Part shown: piece by piece, positions 8,259-17,331 of the stretch
Layout: each line of letters begins with the position of its first letter
Numbering within the stretch: the first letter of the stretch is position 1
Origin: Candidatus Manganitrophus morganii
Lineage (GTDB): Bacteria; Nitrospirota; Nitrospiria; SBBL01; Manganitrophaceae
Length of the DNA stretch: 64,000 bases
Direction: 5' to 3'
NCBI GenBank assembly: GCA_021651055.1
Contig: JAJHOH010000001.1
Span: 3,534,001-3,598,000, forward strand
Notes under the pieces: generated by a model
Told to the model about the DNA's origin: nothing
Seen by the model: only the letters and a program-made list of their open reading frames with translations
The model's database searches: none
Position numbers and translations under genes: made by a program

Positions 8259-9686
8259 ATGATGTTCACGAGATGGATCATCGTGGCCGCTATTTTACTC
8301 ATCCCTGCCTGGACACACGCCGGCTGGGTCGACGACTGGATCGATCAGAAAACAGAGACTTCGCCCGGATACTTCGAGGGGCAGAAGCGGGGCTACTTCA
8401 ACGGCGGCAGCTTCTCCGCCCGGTGGTACAACAGCAACGATTACATCGCCAGCCTCAATCCGCCGCGGGTGAAGACCGGCTGCGGCGGCATCGACGTCTT
8501 TGGAGGGGCTGTGTCCTTTCTGGATTTTGACCGTCTGGTCCAGAAGCTTCAAGCCATGCTGACCAACGCCCCGGCCGTCGCCTTCGATCTCGCCTTCAAT
8601 ACACTCTGTGAGCCGTGCGCCAAATCGATCAAATCGTTCGAGGCGATCACCGATACCCTCAATCAGCTTCAGTTCAACGATTGTCAGGCCTCTCAGGTCC
8701 TGGTGGCCAAGACCTTTCAAGGTATGGGCGCAGAGAATGCGCAGATCCGGGCCATGGCCGAAAGCGACTACACCCTCAACCGCGGACTGCAGACCTTGCG
8801 CGCGAAGCTCACCGACACATGGAAGAGCAATAACAACCAGCAGACGGTCAACGATAACGCTCAGATCGCGGGCTGCCCCACCGGCCTCAAAGAGATCTTC
8901 GCCACTCCCGGAAAGACCGTGCTTCAGGCCATCGCCGAGAAAAAAGCTTATCCCGTGGAATACATCGACCTCGCCCGCGGGTTTACCGGCGATATCGGCA
9001 TCACGGAGCTCACCTCACCGAATGGAACCAAACAAATCGAGCCGATTCTCATCCCCCCGTGCGAGCAGAACAAAGAAGGAGCGATCGATAACTTCTTTAC
9101 GGGGCAGGCGTATCTGCGGCCGGCCGACGGGAGCGCCTGCAGGCTCATAACCGATGCGAACGCGAACTTAAATCAATGGGCAGGAAATAAACTCCAGGGA
9201 ATCGTGAATAAGATGCGATCGGGGTTGGCCCTCGCTCCCGACGAAGAAGGTTTTATCAACACCCTCCCCCTTCCGGCCTACTCCGCGCTGAAGGTGGCGG
9301 TGATCTCCGACCAGCCGGGGAGCACCATCGCGATCCTGTCGAACATCACCGCCCGCGCCTACGCCTTCAATATGATGTCGGACCTCTATCACCTCTCCTT
9401 GCAAAGTCTCTATACCGCGCGATCGGTGATATCGGCTCAGGGGCAGGCCGCGCAATCCGACTGCCAGATCGATCTGATGGCGCCGGCGATCGCGCAGACG
9501 GAGAAGCTGGCCGTGCAGATTCATGCCTCGGTGGAGGAAATCCAGCGGGCGTATGCCGCAATGGCCGGCGAGATCAACACCATCATGGAAGTGTCCGCGC
9601 GGCTCGAGCAGTTCAACGACATCGCCCGCGCCTCCTTATCCCAGATGTTTCGGCCCTCTCTGGCGAATCGGGCCATCGGAAGGTAG
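8259..9686 (+). CDS. traH: F-type pilus assembly protein TraH
   Basis: 475 residues from ATG 8259 (a second ATG follows directly), with GAAAGG upstream. The signal peptide ends THAGW. The GYFEGQKRGYFNGGSFS segment, the CGGIDVFGGAVSFLDFD block and FNTLCEPC are hallmarks of TraH, an outer-membrane-associated pilus assembly protein that forms helical C-terminal coils. It sits directly before traG with four bases between stop and start, the canonical order. Family and context agree strongly. Confidence 0.92.
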   Translation: MMFTRWIIVAAILLIPAWTHAGWVDDWIDQKTETSPGYFEGQKRGYFNGGSFSARWYNSNDYIASLNPPRVKTGCGGIDVFGGAVSFLDFDRLVQKLQAMLTNAPAVAFDLAFNTLCEPCAKSIKSFEAITDTLNQLQFNDCQASQVLVAKTFQGMGAENAQIRAMAESDYTLNRGLQTLRAKLTDTWKSNNNQQTVNDNAQIAGCPTGLKEIFATPGKTVLQAIAEKKAYPVEYIDLARGFTGDIGITELTSPNGTKQIEPILIPPCEQNKEGAIDNFFTGQAYLRPADGSACRLITDANANLNQWAGNKLQGIVNKMRSGLALAPDEEGFINTLPLPAYSALKVAVISDQPGSTIAILSNITARAYAFNMMSDLYHLSLQSLYTARSVISAQGQAAQSDCQIDLMAPAIAQTEKLAVQIHASVEEIQRAYAAMAGEINTIMEVSARLEQFNDIARASLSQMFRPSLANRAIGR

Positions 9687-9690
9687 ACAA

Positions 9691-12600
9691 ATGAAAAAGA
9701 TTTTCCACGTTCCGCCGCTTGTCTTTCTTGTTGTGATCCTGTCGCACTCGACCTCCCATGCGATCGAAATGGAGTACTACACTTACAACGGCTTTAATGC
9801 GGTGGTCAGCGCGTTTACAAAGATCGCGCTGATCTTCAGCGACGCCGATTACAAGGGCCTCTTCTTCACGGTCATTGTGCTCGGGATCCTCATGGGAGGG
9901 GTGGTGGTCTATTTTCTCGCCCTCTCGGGGGGCCGCGTCACGCCCCTTTCCTGGACCTGGCCGGTCGGCATCGGGATCACCCTCTATCTGGCCCTAGTCT
10001 TACCGAAGGGAACGCTCCACATCTATGATCCGGTGAAAAACCAATATCAGCCGGTCGGAGGGATTCCGGACGGCCTGATCGCGCTCATCGGCGCCCTCAA
10101 CAAGGTCGAACGGGGCCTGATCGATATCGTTTCCACCGCCGCCGACCCGGTCGGGTATCAGCAGCAGGCCGGCGGGGTCGGCTTCGACATGCTTCTGAAC
10201 ATCCAGTCTAAAGGGGTGCTGCTGTCGGACCAGTATATTCATCAGTCTCTGCGGAAATATGTCGAGGATTGTCTCTATTTCGAGGTGGCGCGTCCCGGAA
10301 CGACCCTCACCATCAATGATCTGGCCAATAATGCCGACTTCATCCCCCTGTTCAGGAAGGCGGCGAGCCCCGCGATCTATACGACCTTTTACGAAGACGC
10401 CAAACCGGAGGGGAGGACTCTGAAATGCTCGGACGCGATGCCGGCGATCGAGGCGAAGATCACAAATCCCTCGCTCTTTGAGAACACCTCCCAAGCGAGG
10501 TGCGCCGACGCGGGATTCGACCCGAGTATTCCAAGCGAATACAACCAGTGTAAAGGGACGTTCACGAGCCTGGTCAACTGGGTTCAGGGAGCGGTGTTCG
10601 ACGCCACACAGATTTACCGGCAGAATGCGATGGCACAGTCGCTCTCCTCCGTGGCGCAATCGGCCAGCCCCGATACGGCGATCGCCGTCCTTGCGGGACG
10701 AGACACCGGGACCTCCCTGCTCTCGACAGGGGTGGTGGCCAACGAGTGGATTCCGATCATCCGGGCCGTCATCACGGCAATTGCGATCGGCTTGCTCCCT
10801 TTTCTGGTGATCTTCATTCCGACCCCTCTCTTTGGCAAGGCCGTGACGCTGATCGCGGGGTTCTTTATCTGGCTGACTGCCTGGGGGGTGACCGACGCCA
10901 TCGCCCATCAATTTGCAATGGATTATGCCATAAAGGCCTTTGCGGAGGTACGACAGTACCAGTTGGGGCTCACCGCCATTTCCACATTCGGGACCGCCTC
11001 ATTAAAGACCCTCGCCGCGTTCGGGGCGATTCGCTGGTCCGGTCTGATGCTCGCCACGGTGATCACGACCCTGCTGGTTCGGTTCGGAGGCCATGCGCTC
11101 AGCATGCTGGCAGGACAAATCACATCGTCTCCCCAGCACGCGGCCCAGGCGACCGGGAGAGTGACGACTCCCGAGGGAGGGGCCGGTCTGATCAGCGCGC
11201 TCGAGAACGCGCCCCCGGTGATGGCCAACGCCTATAAGTTTGATTTTGGGCAAAGGACCCATGCGAAGGCGAACACGATGGCCAGAAGCACGGGCGAGGG
11301 GTTGGGATTGCTGGACGCGGATTCGGCGTTCGAGGTCGGCGGCATTCAGGGGCAATCCGCGCGGGGATCGGCGTTTGGAACGAAACACTTTGCATCCGAT
11401 GTCGCAGGAGGTGATGTGGCATCGGCGAGCATGGACTCCCATTATTTCCGGGAGAGCTCTCTGTATGGTGGGAGTAAGGGGCGGTTCGATCAGGCCCGTC
11501 AGATTTTGGGAGTTCAGACGCCGACGGAAGCTGCGGCCTTTGAAGGCACCGGCCGTGTGATCACGCCGGAGATGGCCTCCGTTGCCTCGAAGCAGGGCTA
11601 CAAAGGAGTAATCTCCGGAATGCGCCTCACAGAGATCGGCTTTGATCCGAAGACCGGAAGGGCCGCCTCTATGTCCTTTGCCGGTCCTGTGACCGATAGA
11701 AATATCGATGCGGTGAGAGAAGTCGCCTCGAATGCGGGACATCAGGATGCGGTCTCGATGTTAAAACACGGGATGATCGCGACCTACTCGATCGATCCCC
11801 AGAGCGGGAAGGGGACCTTCAGCGCCACCGATACCACCTCGGTCAAGAGCGAGGATTTTGCGGAGAAGACCTTCCGGGATGGAAAGGGGCTCACGATAGA
11901 TACGCCCTACGGGAACTACAAGTTAAGTTCAGGAAAAGTCCAGCAGGTCGGAGGCCAACTCTATGTCAATGGGACATCGGAGGACGGGAAAAAGATCTCT
12001 CTGGAGGGATCTCTGAGAGATGCTTACCGTGTGATCCCCGGATTGAAGACCGTCGCCGATGGGACGGCCCATTACAGCACCGATCCCGATGCGGCTATGT
12101 ATGAGCTTCAGATGAAGCCGGTGGATCATGGAGGAGAGGGCGCTCTGAGAACCAGTGTGATGAAAGACCGGGATGGAAATATCAGCGGCATCGGGTTGAA
12201 TCTCACCCGCGGCGAGATCGAGGGGGGCATGCATGGCTATGAGACGCTCAATGCAAGAGAGCTGAAGGGTCTCGCAAAGACCCTCAGATCTCAGGGTAGC
12301 TCAAACCAAGCGGTCAATACATTGGAGTATCTTGCGGAGCGCGGGAGGTCGGCCAATGTCCAGTACAGCTATCCCACCCATGGCGGCGAAATGGGACAAT
12401 TGGCGGTGACGAATGAGAAAACGGGAAAAACAATGGATTTCGCGCTGTCCCAGTCAGGATGGGAAGAGATCAGCAAGGCTCACAGCAGCAGCCTCAGCGG
12501 AACACGGAATATCTCTGAAGATGTCGATAAGAGCACAGTTGATCATGGCGTGAATATCGGATCGGCCATGCAGATGGCCTTGAAGAGAGATCCCGCGATC

Positions 12601-13080
12601 GCGAAGTTCGTCTCGGACCACACGCTTGCTAAATATAAGCCGGAGATTTTCGATGCGAATATGGCGGCGACTGCGAAAGATTTGGCTAAGGATGTGGGGG
12701 GATTTTTAAAGAGAAGTGGAGCCAGTGTTGGTTACGCCGAAGGGTCGGCAGGTTTGCGAGTGTTTGGGATTGGAGGGGCCGCAGGTAGAAAATCAATCGA
12801 AGAAGAATCTATTAACTTGCTTGCAACGGAATATGACCAGAAGATTCGTCAGTCTGTCAGAGAAGCCAAAGAGCAGGAACTTGGGAGAGAAGACACGGAA
12901 AGATATGTGGCCGGAAAGGTCGGCGAATTCACGCAGGATCTCTACGATCAAGCCAGGACAGCTTCTTCGTTAGATTACGGAGCATCTGCACCGGGCGGTG
13001 GTGTTAAACGCGTAATCGAAAGTATCCCGTTTGATCCGAAGAGAATTGATGTGGACGAACTAAAAAATAGGCCGGATTAA
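9691..13080 (+). CDS. traG: Mating-pair stabilisation/pilus assembly protein TraG
   Basis: 1129 residues from ATG 9691; the in-frame upstream region overlaps traH and is not used. Residues 1-22 form a signal-like segment. The start of the mature part (YYTYNGFNAVVSAFTKIALI) and several membrane helices up to about residue 480, including the cluster at 10770-11070, match the TraG N-terminal domain. The remaining ~600 residues are soluble, Gly/Ser-rich and presumably periplasmic. In F, the N-terminal part is needed for pili and the C-terminal part for mating stabilisation and entry exclusion recognition. The last gene of the core transfer operon, it ends where minus-strand genes begin. Confidence 0.9.
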   Translation: MKKIFHVPPLVFLVVILSHSTSHAIEMEYYTYNGFNAVVSAFTKIALIFSDADYKGLFFTVIVLGILMGGVVVYFLALSGGRVTPLSWTWPVGIGITLYLALVLPKGTLHIYDPVKNQYQPVGGIPDGLIALIGALNKVERGLIDIVSTAADPVGYQQQAGGVGFDMLLNIQSKGVLLSDQYIHQSLRKYVEDCLYFEVARPGTTLTINDLANNADFIPLFRKAASPAIYTTFYEDAKPEGRTLKCSDAMPAIEAKITNPSLFENTSQARCADAGFDPSIPSEYNQCKGTFTSLVNWVQGAVFDATQIYRQNAMAQSLSSVAQSASPDTAIAVLAGRDTGTSLLSTGVVANEWIPIIRAVITAIAIGLLPFLVIFIPTPLFGKAVTLIAGFFIWLTAWGVTDAIAHQFAMDYAIKAFAEVRQYQLGLTAISTFGTASLKTLAAFGAIRWSGLMLATVITTLLVRFGGHALSMLAGQITSSPQHAAQATGRVTTPEGGAGLISALENAPPVMANAYKFDFGQRTHAKANTMARSTGEGLGLLDADSAFEVGGIQGQSARGSAFGTKHFASDVAGGDVASASMDSHYFRESSLYGGSKGRFDQARQILGVQTPTEAAAFEGTGRVITPEMASVASKQGYKGVISGMRLTEIGFDPKTGRAASMSFAGPVTDRNIDAVREVASNAGHQDAVSMLKHGMIATYSIDPQSGKGTFSATDTTSVKSEDFAEKTFRDGKGLTIDTPYGNYKLSSGKVQQVGGQLYVNGTSEDGKKISLEGSLRDAYRVIPGLKTVADGTAHYSTDPDAAMYELQMKPVDHGGEGALRTSVMKDRDGNISGIGLNLTRGEIEGGMHGYETLNARELKGLAKTLRSQGSSNQAVNTLEYLAERGRSANVQYSYPTHGGEMGQLAVTNEKTGKTMDFALSQSGWEEISKAHSSSLSGTRNISEDVDKSTVDHGVNIGSAMQMALKRDPAIAKFVSDHTLAKYKPEIFDANMAATAKDLAKDVGGFLKRSGASVGYAEGSAGLRVFGIGGAAGRKSIEEESINLLATEYDQKIRQSVREAKEQELGREDTERYVAGKVGEFTQDLYDQARTASSLDYGASAPGGGVKRVIESIPFDPKRIDVDELKNRPD

Positions 13081-13268
13081 TCGCCATTATTGTTGCGATG
13101 ACGATTCAGATTATATTTCCCGCCTGGGTAGATAAATTCGCCTATTCCCCAGTCCTCATCATCCGGATAATACGGTTCCACCTTAATTTTTTTCCGAGTT
13201 GCGAGCATATAAAGCAATCTCAGAACAATGAGGAAGATGGCTAGGAGAAAAATAGCACCGTCGGACAT
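13077..13268 (-). CDS. Small single-pass membrane protein, unknown
   Basis: A 63-residue ORF read leftwards. ATG at 13268 is chosen because an AAGGGGG ribosome site lies just upstream, although an in-frame GTG exists at 13277. The N-terminus is one hydrophobic helix (residues about 5-20), followed by a basic patch (TRKKIK) and an acidic, aromatic tail. It overlaps the traG stop by four bases tail to tail. I do not recognise the family. It is probably a real minor gene riding with the Uma2 gene next to it. Confidence 0.5.
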   Translation of the reverse strand: MSDGAIFLLAIFLIVLRLLYMLATRKKIKVEPYYPDDEDWGIGEFIYPGGKYNLNRHRNNNGD

Positions 13269-13304
13269 CGAGAGCACCCCCTTAAAAAACGTTACCGCAT
13301 TTTC

Positions 13305-13865
13305 TTATTTGAATATTTCAGAGAGCGGTATTCGCAAATCAGGCAGGAGAGGCGTTGTGAGTGTGTTGTTCGATTCCGAAGACAGCTCAGCAGAACGAAT
13401 GTAACCCTGGTCAGTCATGCGGTAGACCTTTACGGTCTCTAACTCCGGATCCACGATCCAATATTCGGGGATGCCGTGCCGTTCATAAAGTTTACGCTTG
13501 ATGATCTCGTCGGTCTTTCGGGTGGTTTCAGAGATGATCTCAACCGCAAGGTCCGGAGCCCCATGAATGTTCTTCTCGGTAATGATGGAGGACCGGGCCG
13601 ATGAAACGAAAAGAAGATCAGGTTCCACAACATCCTGATCGGAGAGGACAACATCAGTCGGAGCCGAAAACAGGATGCCAAGGTCCTTCTCATACACGAA
13701 ATAGCTGATGATTCGATGCAAATTGGAGGAAATTTTTTGGTGCTTGGTCGAAGGAGCCGGGGTCATAAAATGTTCTCCATCAATCAGCTCGTGCCGCTTC
13801 CCATTGTCCGGGAAAAGAAGGTAGTCCTCGTAGGTGAATTTAACTTTATGAGCCTGGGGCGACAT
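13305..13865 (-). CDS. Uma2-family (DUF820) predicted endonuclease
   Basis: 186 residues starting at ATG 13865, with GTGAGGAA upstream. The pattern FTYEDYLLFPDNGKRHELIDGE at the N-terminus, then VVEPDLLFV, PDLAVEIISE and KRKLYERHGIPEYWIVDP is the Uma2/DUF820 PD-(D/E)XK nuclease pattern with its Asp, Glu and Lys positions in place. These proteins are common in cyanobacteria and other environmental bacteria; their biological role is poorly known. It is transcribed against the transfer genes and looks like a later insertion between traG and the lytic transglycosylase. Confidence 0.88.
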   Translation of the reverse strand: MSPQAHKVKFTYEDYLLFPDNGKRHELIDGEHFMTPAPSTKHQKISSNLHRIISYFVYEKDLGILFSAPTDVVLSDQDVVEPDLLFVSSARSSIITEKNIHGAPDLAVEIISETTRKTDEIIKRKLYERHGIPEYWIVDPELETVKVYRMTDQGYIRSAELSSESNNTLTTPLLPDLRIPLSEIFK

Positions 13866-13922
13866 GATATTCCTCACTCAATGAATGTTTCTTAAAAACA
13901 AGAATAACAAGGACAAAATCAA

Positions 13923-14387
13923 ATGTCAAACCGAACAGGAGGTCGTAAAAATCAGAGGCCTACGCAAATAAGAGCCTTCCTGGTGTCGATTTCACTTATC
14001 TTTACCGGTCTGACTCCCAACAGTGCGGATGCCTTCTGCTTCGAGGAGGCCGGGGCGATTTATCGGGTCTCTCCGCAGCTGCTCTGGGCGATCGCCAAGG
14101 TGGAATCTTCTTTCAATCCTGACGCCCTGAATCGGAATGTAAACGGCAGCTACGATGTCGGCCTCCTGCAGATCAACTCGGCATGGGCAAAAATCCTGGG
14201 GGAAGAACTGTGGGCTTCTTTGGGGAACCCCTGCCAGAATGTGAAGGTCGGAGCGTGGATTCTCGCGCAGTGTATGCAGCGATACGGGTATACCTGGGAA
14301 GCGGTCGGCTGCTACAACGCTACCAGCCCGGATAAACGGGCGAAGTATGCATGGAAGGTCTTCTTATCCCTTCCGAACAGAAAATAA
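13923..14387 (+). CDS. Lytic transglycosylase, conjugation type
   Basis: 154 residues with a signal peptide (hydrophobic residues about 18-30, cleavage near ADA). The SLT fold starts with YRVSPQLLWAIAKVESSFNP; the Glu in VESSF (residue 61) is the expected catalytic acid. GLLQINS, then WILAQCMQRYG and GCYNA complete the pattern seen in VirB1/PilT/TrbN-type enzymes. It would locally open peptidoglycan for the secretion channel. It starts about 60 bases from the divergent Uma2 gene, so a promoter for the rightward operon may lie in 13866-13922, but I see no clear consensus. Confidence 0.88.
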   Translation: MSNRTGGRKNQRPTQIRAFLVSISLIFTGLTPNSADAFCFEEAGAIYRVSPQLLWAIAKVESSFNPDALNRNVNGSYDVGLLQINSAWAKILGEELWASLGNPCQNVKVGAWILAQCMQRYGYTWEAVGCYNATSPDKRAKYAWKVFLSLPNRK

Positions 14388-14406
14388 AAAACTAAAAGGG
14401 AGCGCT

Positions 14407-14862
14407 TTGGATATTGAACTCTGGCAACTCTGGACTGTGGCGGCGATGGCGCTCTTTATCACGGAGCTCTTTACCGCTGGTTTCTTTACCGCCGCTATTG
14501 GGATAGGGTGTCTGGCGGCCGGTTTGGCTCATTGGATGGGGTGGGCGATCGAGATGCAGATTACGGCCCTTTTTACAGTGACCCTCCTCGTATTCCTGAT
14601 GCTTCGGCCTCTGTTTTTAAAGTATCTGGACTCGGAAACCTGGATCAAGACCAATACCGAGGCTTTGATCGGGAAGGAGGGATATGTCCTGGAGAAAATC
14701 GATCCGATCGCTCATTCAGGCCGGATTATCATCGGCGGGGAAGACTGGAAGGGAGTCTCGATTGATGACACCATCGTTGAAGCCAACGTAAGAGTTGAAG
14801 TCGTCAGGATCAATGGGACCCGTCTCATCGTAAGACAATTCTCAAAGAGAGAGGACATCTGA
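14407..14862 (+). CDS. NfeD-like membrane protein
   Basis: 151 residues from TTG 14407, which has an AAAAGGGAG ribosome site; the longer frame from 14347 would run inside the transglycosylase gene. Two or three hydrophobic segments (residues about 8-30 and 42-60) precede a small beta-rich OB-fold domain (GKEGYVLEKIDP, GRIIIGGEDWKGVS). This is the short NfeD type that usually pairs with an SPFH protein, as here. The stop overlaps the start of that gene. Role in membrane microdomain organisation is known only loosely. Confidence 0.8.
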   Translation: MDIELWQLWTVAAMALFITELFTAGFFTAAIGIGCLAAGLAHWMGWAIEMQITALFTVTLLVFLMLRPLFLKYLDSETWIKTNTEALIGKEGYVLEKIDPIAHSGRIIIGGEDWKGVSIDDTIVEANVRVEVVRINGTRLIVRQFSKREDI

Positions 14863-15854
14863 TGGGCATATTGATTATTGTCATTCTGGTTGCGGTATTC
14901 GTCATTCTCTTTGCAGCCCAGGGTTTCAAGATCGTGCAGCAGGCGGAGACGATGGTGATCGAAAGGCTCGGCGCCTATCACAGAACCCTCAGCAAGGGGA
15001 TAAACATCATCTGGCCGATAATCGACAAAGCCAGAGAGATCGAATGGAGATACGTCAAAACGGATGTAGACGGCAGAACGATCATCAAGAAGGAGAAGAT
15101 CACTCGAATCGATCTACGGGAGACCGTTTACGATTTTCCAAGGCAAACTGGCATCATAACGAAAGATAATGTCGTCATAGAAATAAATGCAATCCTGTAT
15201 TTTCAGATCACCGATCCGGTCAAGGCGGTCTACGAAATCGCGAATCTTCCGGATGCGATCGAGAAGCTTGCCCAGACGACGCTAAGGAATATTATCGGAG
15301 AGATGGACCTGGATCAAACGCTGATCTCCCGGGATACGATCAACAGCAAGCTGAAGGCGATCCTCGATGAGGTCACGGAGAAATGGGGTGTGAAGGTCAA
15401 TCGCGTCGAATTACAGGACATCCATCCGCCACGGGATATTATCGGCGCGATGGAGAAGCAGATGCGGGCGGAGCGGGACCGGCGGGCGGCCATTCTGGAG
15501 GCGGAGGGGTCAAAGCAGGCGAGAATCCTGGAGTCGGAGGGATTCAAAGAGTCTGAAATCAATAGGGCGGAGGGAGAAAAGAGGGCGAAGATTTTAATGG
15601 CGGAAGGAGAAGCCGAGGCCCGGATCAAAGTGGCGGATGCGGAGGCTGCGGCTTTAAAGAAGATCAAAGAGGCGATTTCCGGTGGGAACCCTGCGCATTA
15701 TCTGATCGCGATTCGATATATCGAAGCGCTCAAGGGGATGGTCACCGGGAAGGATAATAAAGTCGTCTACATGCCGTATGAGGCGACGGGGGTCTTAAGC
15801 TCCCTAGGCGGGATTCGGGAGATGCTCGACGGGGCAGGGACATGGAAGAAGTAA
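14862..15854 (+). CDS. SPFH/band 7 (stomatin/QmcA-like) protein
   Basis: 330 residues with an N-terminal membrane helix (residues 2-19) and a band 7 domain (QQAETMVIERLGAY, then DNVVIEINAILYFQITDP). A long charged, Ala/Glu-rich coiled coil follows (about 200-270) and a short C-terminal tail with MLDGAG. It starts in the stop of the NfeD gene, the classic pair. Such proteins form ring-like oligomers on the inner membrane and influence proteases such as FtsH; an M41 peptidase gene lies close downstream. A role in conjugation is inference. Confidence 0.85.
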   Translation: MGILIIVILVAVFVILFAAQGFKIVQQAETMVIERLGAYHRTLSKGINIIWPIIDKAREIEWRYVKTDVDGRTIIKKEKITRIDLRETVYDFPRQTGIITKDNVVIEINAILYFQITDPVKAVYEIANLPDAIEKLAQTTLRNIIGEMDLDQTLISRDTINSKLKAILDEVTEKWGVKVNRVELQDIHPPRDIIGAMEKQMRAERDRRAAILEAEGSKQARILESEGFKESEINRAEGEKRAKILMAEGEAEARIKVADAEAAALKKIKEAISGGNPAHYLIAIRYIEALKGMVTGKDNKVVYMPYEATGVLSSLGGIREMLDGAGTWKK

Positions 15855-15890
15855 CAGTGTTTATCGAACAACAAAAACAGGAGAACTCCG

Positions 15891-16112
15891 ATGGAACAAG
15901 CGACCGCAACAAGAAAGCCAAAAACAAGAAAAGCCAGGGCGGAGAATAACGTCTCTTTTGAGAGCTTCACACCCCAAGAGCAGGCCCTGATCACGTTGGG
16001 GGCCGACAAGAAGAAGCAGTCGATCTCTGAATTTATGGCGGAGGGGATTCGATTCTTTATTCAGCAGACCGTGGAGGTCCGGTTCAAGAACGGAACCTCT
16101 TCGGAGAGTTAA
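15891..16112 (+). CDS. Small basic protein, unknown
   Basis: 73 residues with a good ribosome site (CAGGAGAAC) before ATG 15891. The N-terminal 18 residues are Lys/Arg/Thr-rich and likely disordered. The rest (FTPQEQALITLGADKKKQSISEFMAEGIRFFI) resembles a short helix-helix DNA-binding or ribbon-helix-helix dimer, but I cannot assign a family. It is codirectional with its neighbours. Confidence 0.55.
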   Translation: MEQATATRKPKTRKARAENNVSFESFTPQEQALITLGADKKKQSISEFMAEGIRFFIQQTVEVRFKNGTSSES

Positions 16113-16132
16113 CCCCTTCTGAAGGAGAACGA

Positions 16133-16267
16133 ATGATGCCTCGGCAGTCTGGGATGAAGGACATACGCAACTGCATCGCGCATGGCGGCATCGCTATCAA
16201 CCTTGAAAGGAGTAGAGAATGTGGATCCTTTATCGAATCAAGGGGCTTCTGCCGCACCTGGTCGTAA
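16133..16267 (+). CDS. Possible 44-residue ORF or leader of the M41 gene
   Basis: A short frame (two Met codons at 16133 and 16136) follows a strong GAAGGAG site and runs into the start of the M41 peptidase gene, overlapping it by 49 bases in another frame. Its product has no recognisable motif. It may be a translated leader coupling expression of the downstream membrane peptidase, or chance. Confidence 0.25.
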   Translation: MMPRQSGMKDIRNCIAHGGIAINLERSRECGSFIESRGFCRTWS

Positions 16268-17331
16268 AGTGCCTTGCCCTGGTGATCGAACACGCCGGAA
16301 CGATCATTCTGGTGATCCTCTGCGTCGCCGTCTCCGTCGCCACCTTCGGAAATCCGGGCACGCCGGAGGAAGCCGTGGTTACGAAGGTGATGTTGGATGT
16401 CAAGTTCTTCGGTCTTGTGACCGTTCTGTTCTACACGGTGGGGCGCGCTCTGCTGTTTTTTCTGAATCTTGTAGCGCTGACGACGCTCATCGAGCAGACG
16501 GCCCTGTTCGCGGCGGCGTATCATTTGGCGCTCTGGCTGATCGGCCACGCCGGTGACAGTGCCTATCGATGGGCGCTGGAGAATCCTCAAGACGCTGCCG
16601 CCGGTCTGATCGCCGCTGCGATCGTCTGGATAATCTTGAAGGTCAGCTCCGGCTGGCGGTCGGTGCAGCCCGAGTACGTCGCGCGCGGAGTGGCCGTCTT
16701 TCCGCCCCGCGAGCTGACTGAGCGCGACACCCGCTACACGGCGGCGCACGAAGCGGGGCACGCGCTGGTCTATGCGGCGCTGGGCCGGCTTCCGGTGGAC
16801 GTGAAGGTCGCGATCAACGACCGCCCCGACGCCCATGGCGTGCTGGGCTTCGTGACCGGCATCCACGACCGGCATCGACTCCCGGAGAAGACCTTCGCCG
16901 AGTGGCGGATGCTGGAGCTTCTCGCCGGGAAAATGGGCGAATCCACACTCGGCGAGACTACGCTCTGCGGTAGCAACGACCATCTTCAATGGCTCGACAT
17001 CGCTTGCCTTTATCTCTCGAATCACTGCCGGGGGATGTTTTATGCCGAACCCCAAAACAGGTTCGAATGGGAACAACGTGAAGCGAAGCTCGAAGCCTTG
17101 CACCAGGAGCATTTGCGCACACTGAAATCGCTGTTCGATCTGAACACGGAGGTGTTCAGGCAGCTTGCCGACGCCTTATTTGAAAAGCGTACGCTTACCC
17201 GTGACGACCTGATCCCTTTCCTAGCCCGCGTGAAGCTCCCCGAGGGTTTCCCGCAGCCGTTTGGGCCCATCGTCGAAGCGAATGGCCGGAGGCCTTCCGT
17301 CCGGAATTGCGCTCAGAGAGGTGAGCCATGA
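16219..17331 (+). CDS. Membrane M41-type zinc peptidase without an AAA module
   Basis: 370 residues from ATG 16219, with GAAAGGAG upstream. Three hydrophobic segments (about residues 14-40, 50-75 and 85-105, with a fourth possible near 130-145) precede an FtsH-like protease domain: AAHEAGHAL with zinc ligands H177 and H181 and catalytic E178, then GSNDHLQWLDIA, whose Asp (residue 254) matches the third zinc ligand of M41. No Walker motifs are present, so it is only the protease half of an FtsH-type enzyme. The DNA is visibly more GC-rich than its neighbours, suggesting separate acquisition. It might cooperate with the nearby SPFH protein. Its stop overlaps the next start (ATGA). Confidence 0.8.
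   Translation: MWILYRIKGLLPHLVVKCLALVIEHAGTIILVILCVAVSVATFGNPGTPEEAVVTKVMLDVKFFGLVTVLFYTVGRALLFFLNLVALTTLIEQTALFAAAYHLALWLIGHAGDSAYRWALENPQDAAAGLIAAAIVWIILKVSSGWRSVQPEYVARGVAVFPPRELTERDTRYTAAHEAGHALVYAALGRLPVDVKVAINDRPDAHGVLGFVTGIHDRHRLPEKTFAEWRMLELLAGKMGESTLGETTLCGSNDHLQWLDIACLYLSNHCRGMFYAEPQNRFEWEQREAKLEALHQEHLRTLKSLFDLNTEVFRQLADALFEKRTLTRDDLIPFLARVKLPEGFPQPFGPIVEANGRRPSVRNCAQRGEP

Noticed and set aside
10000-10911. 303-codon minus-strand frame opposite traG
   Set aside because: Arg/Gly/His-rich translation typical of antisense shadow in GC-rich coding DNA.
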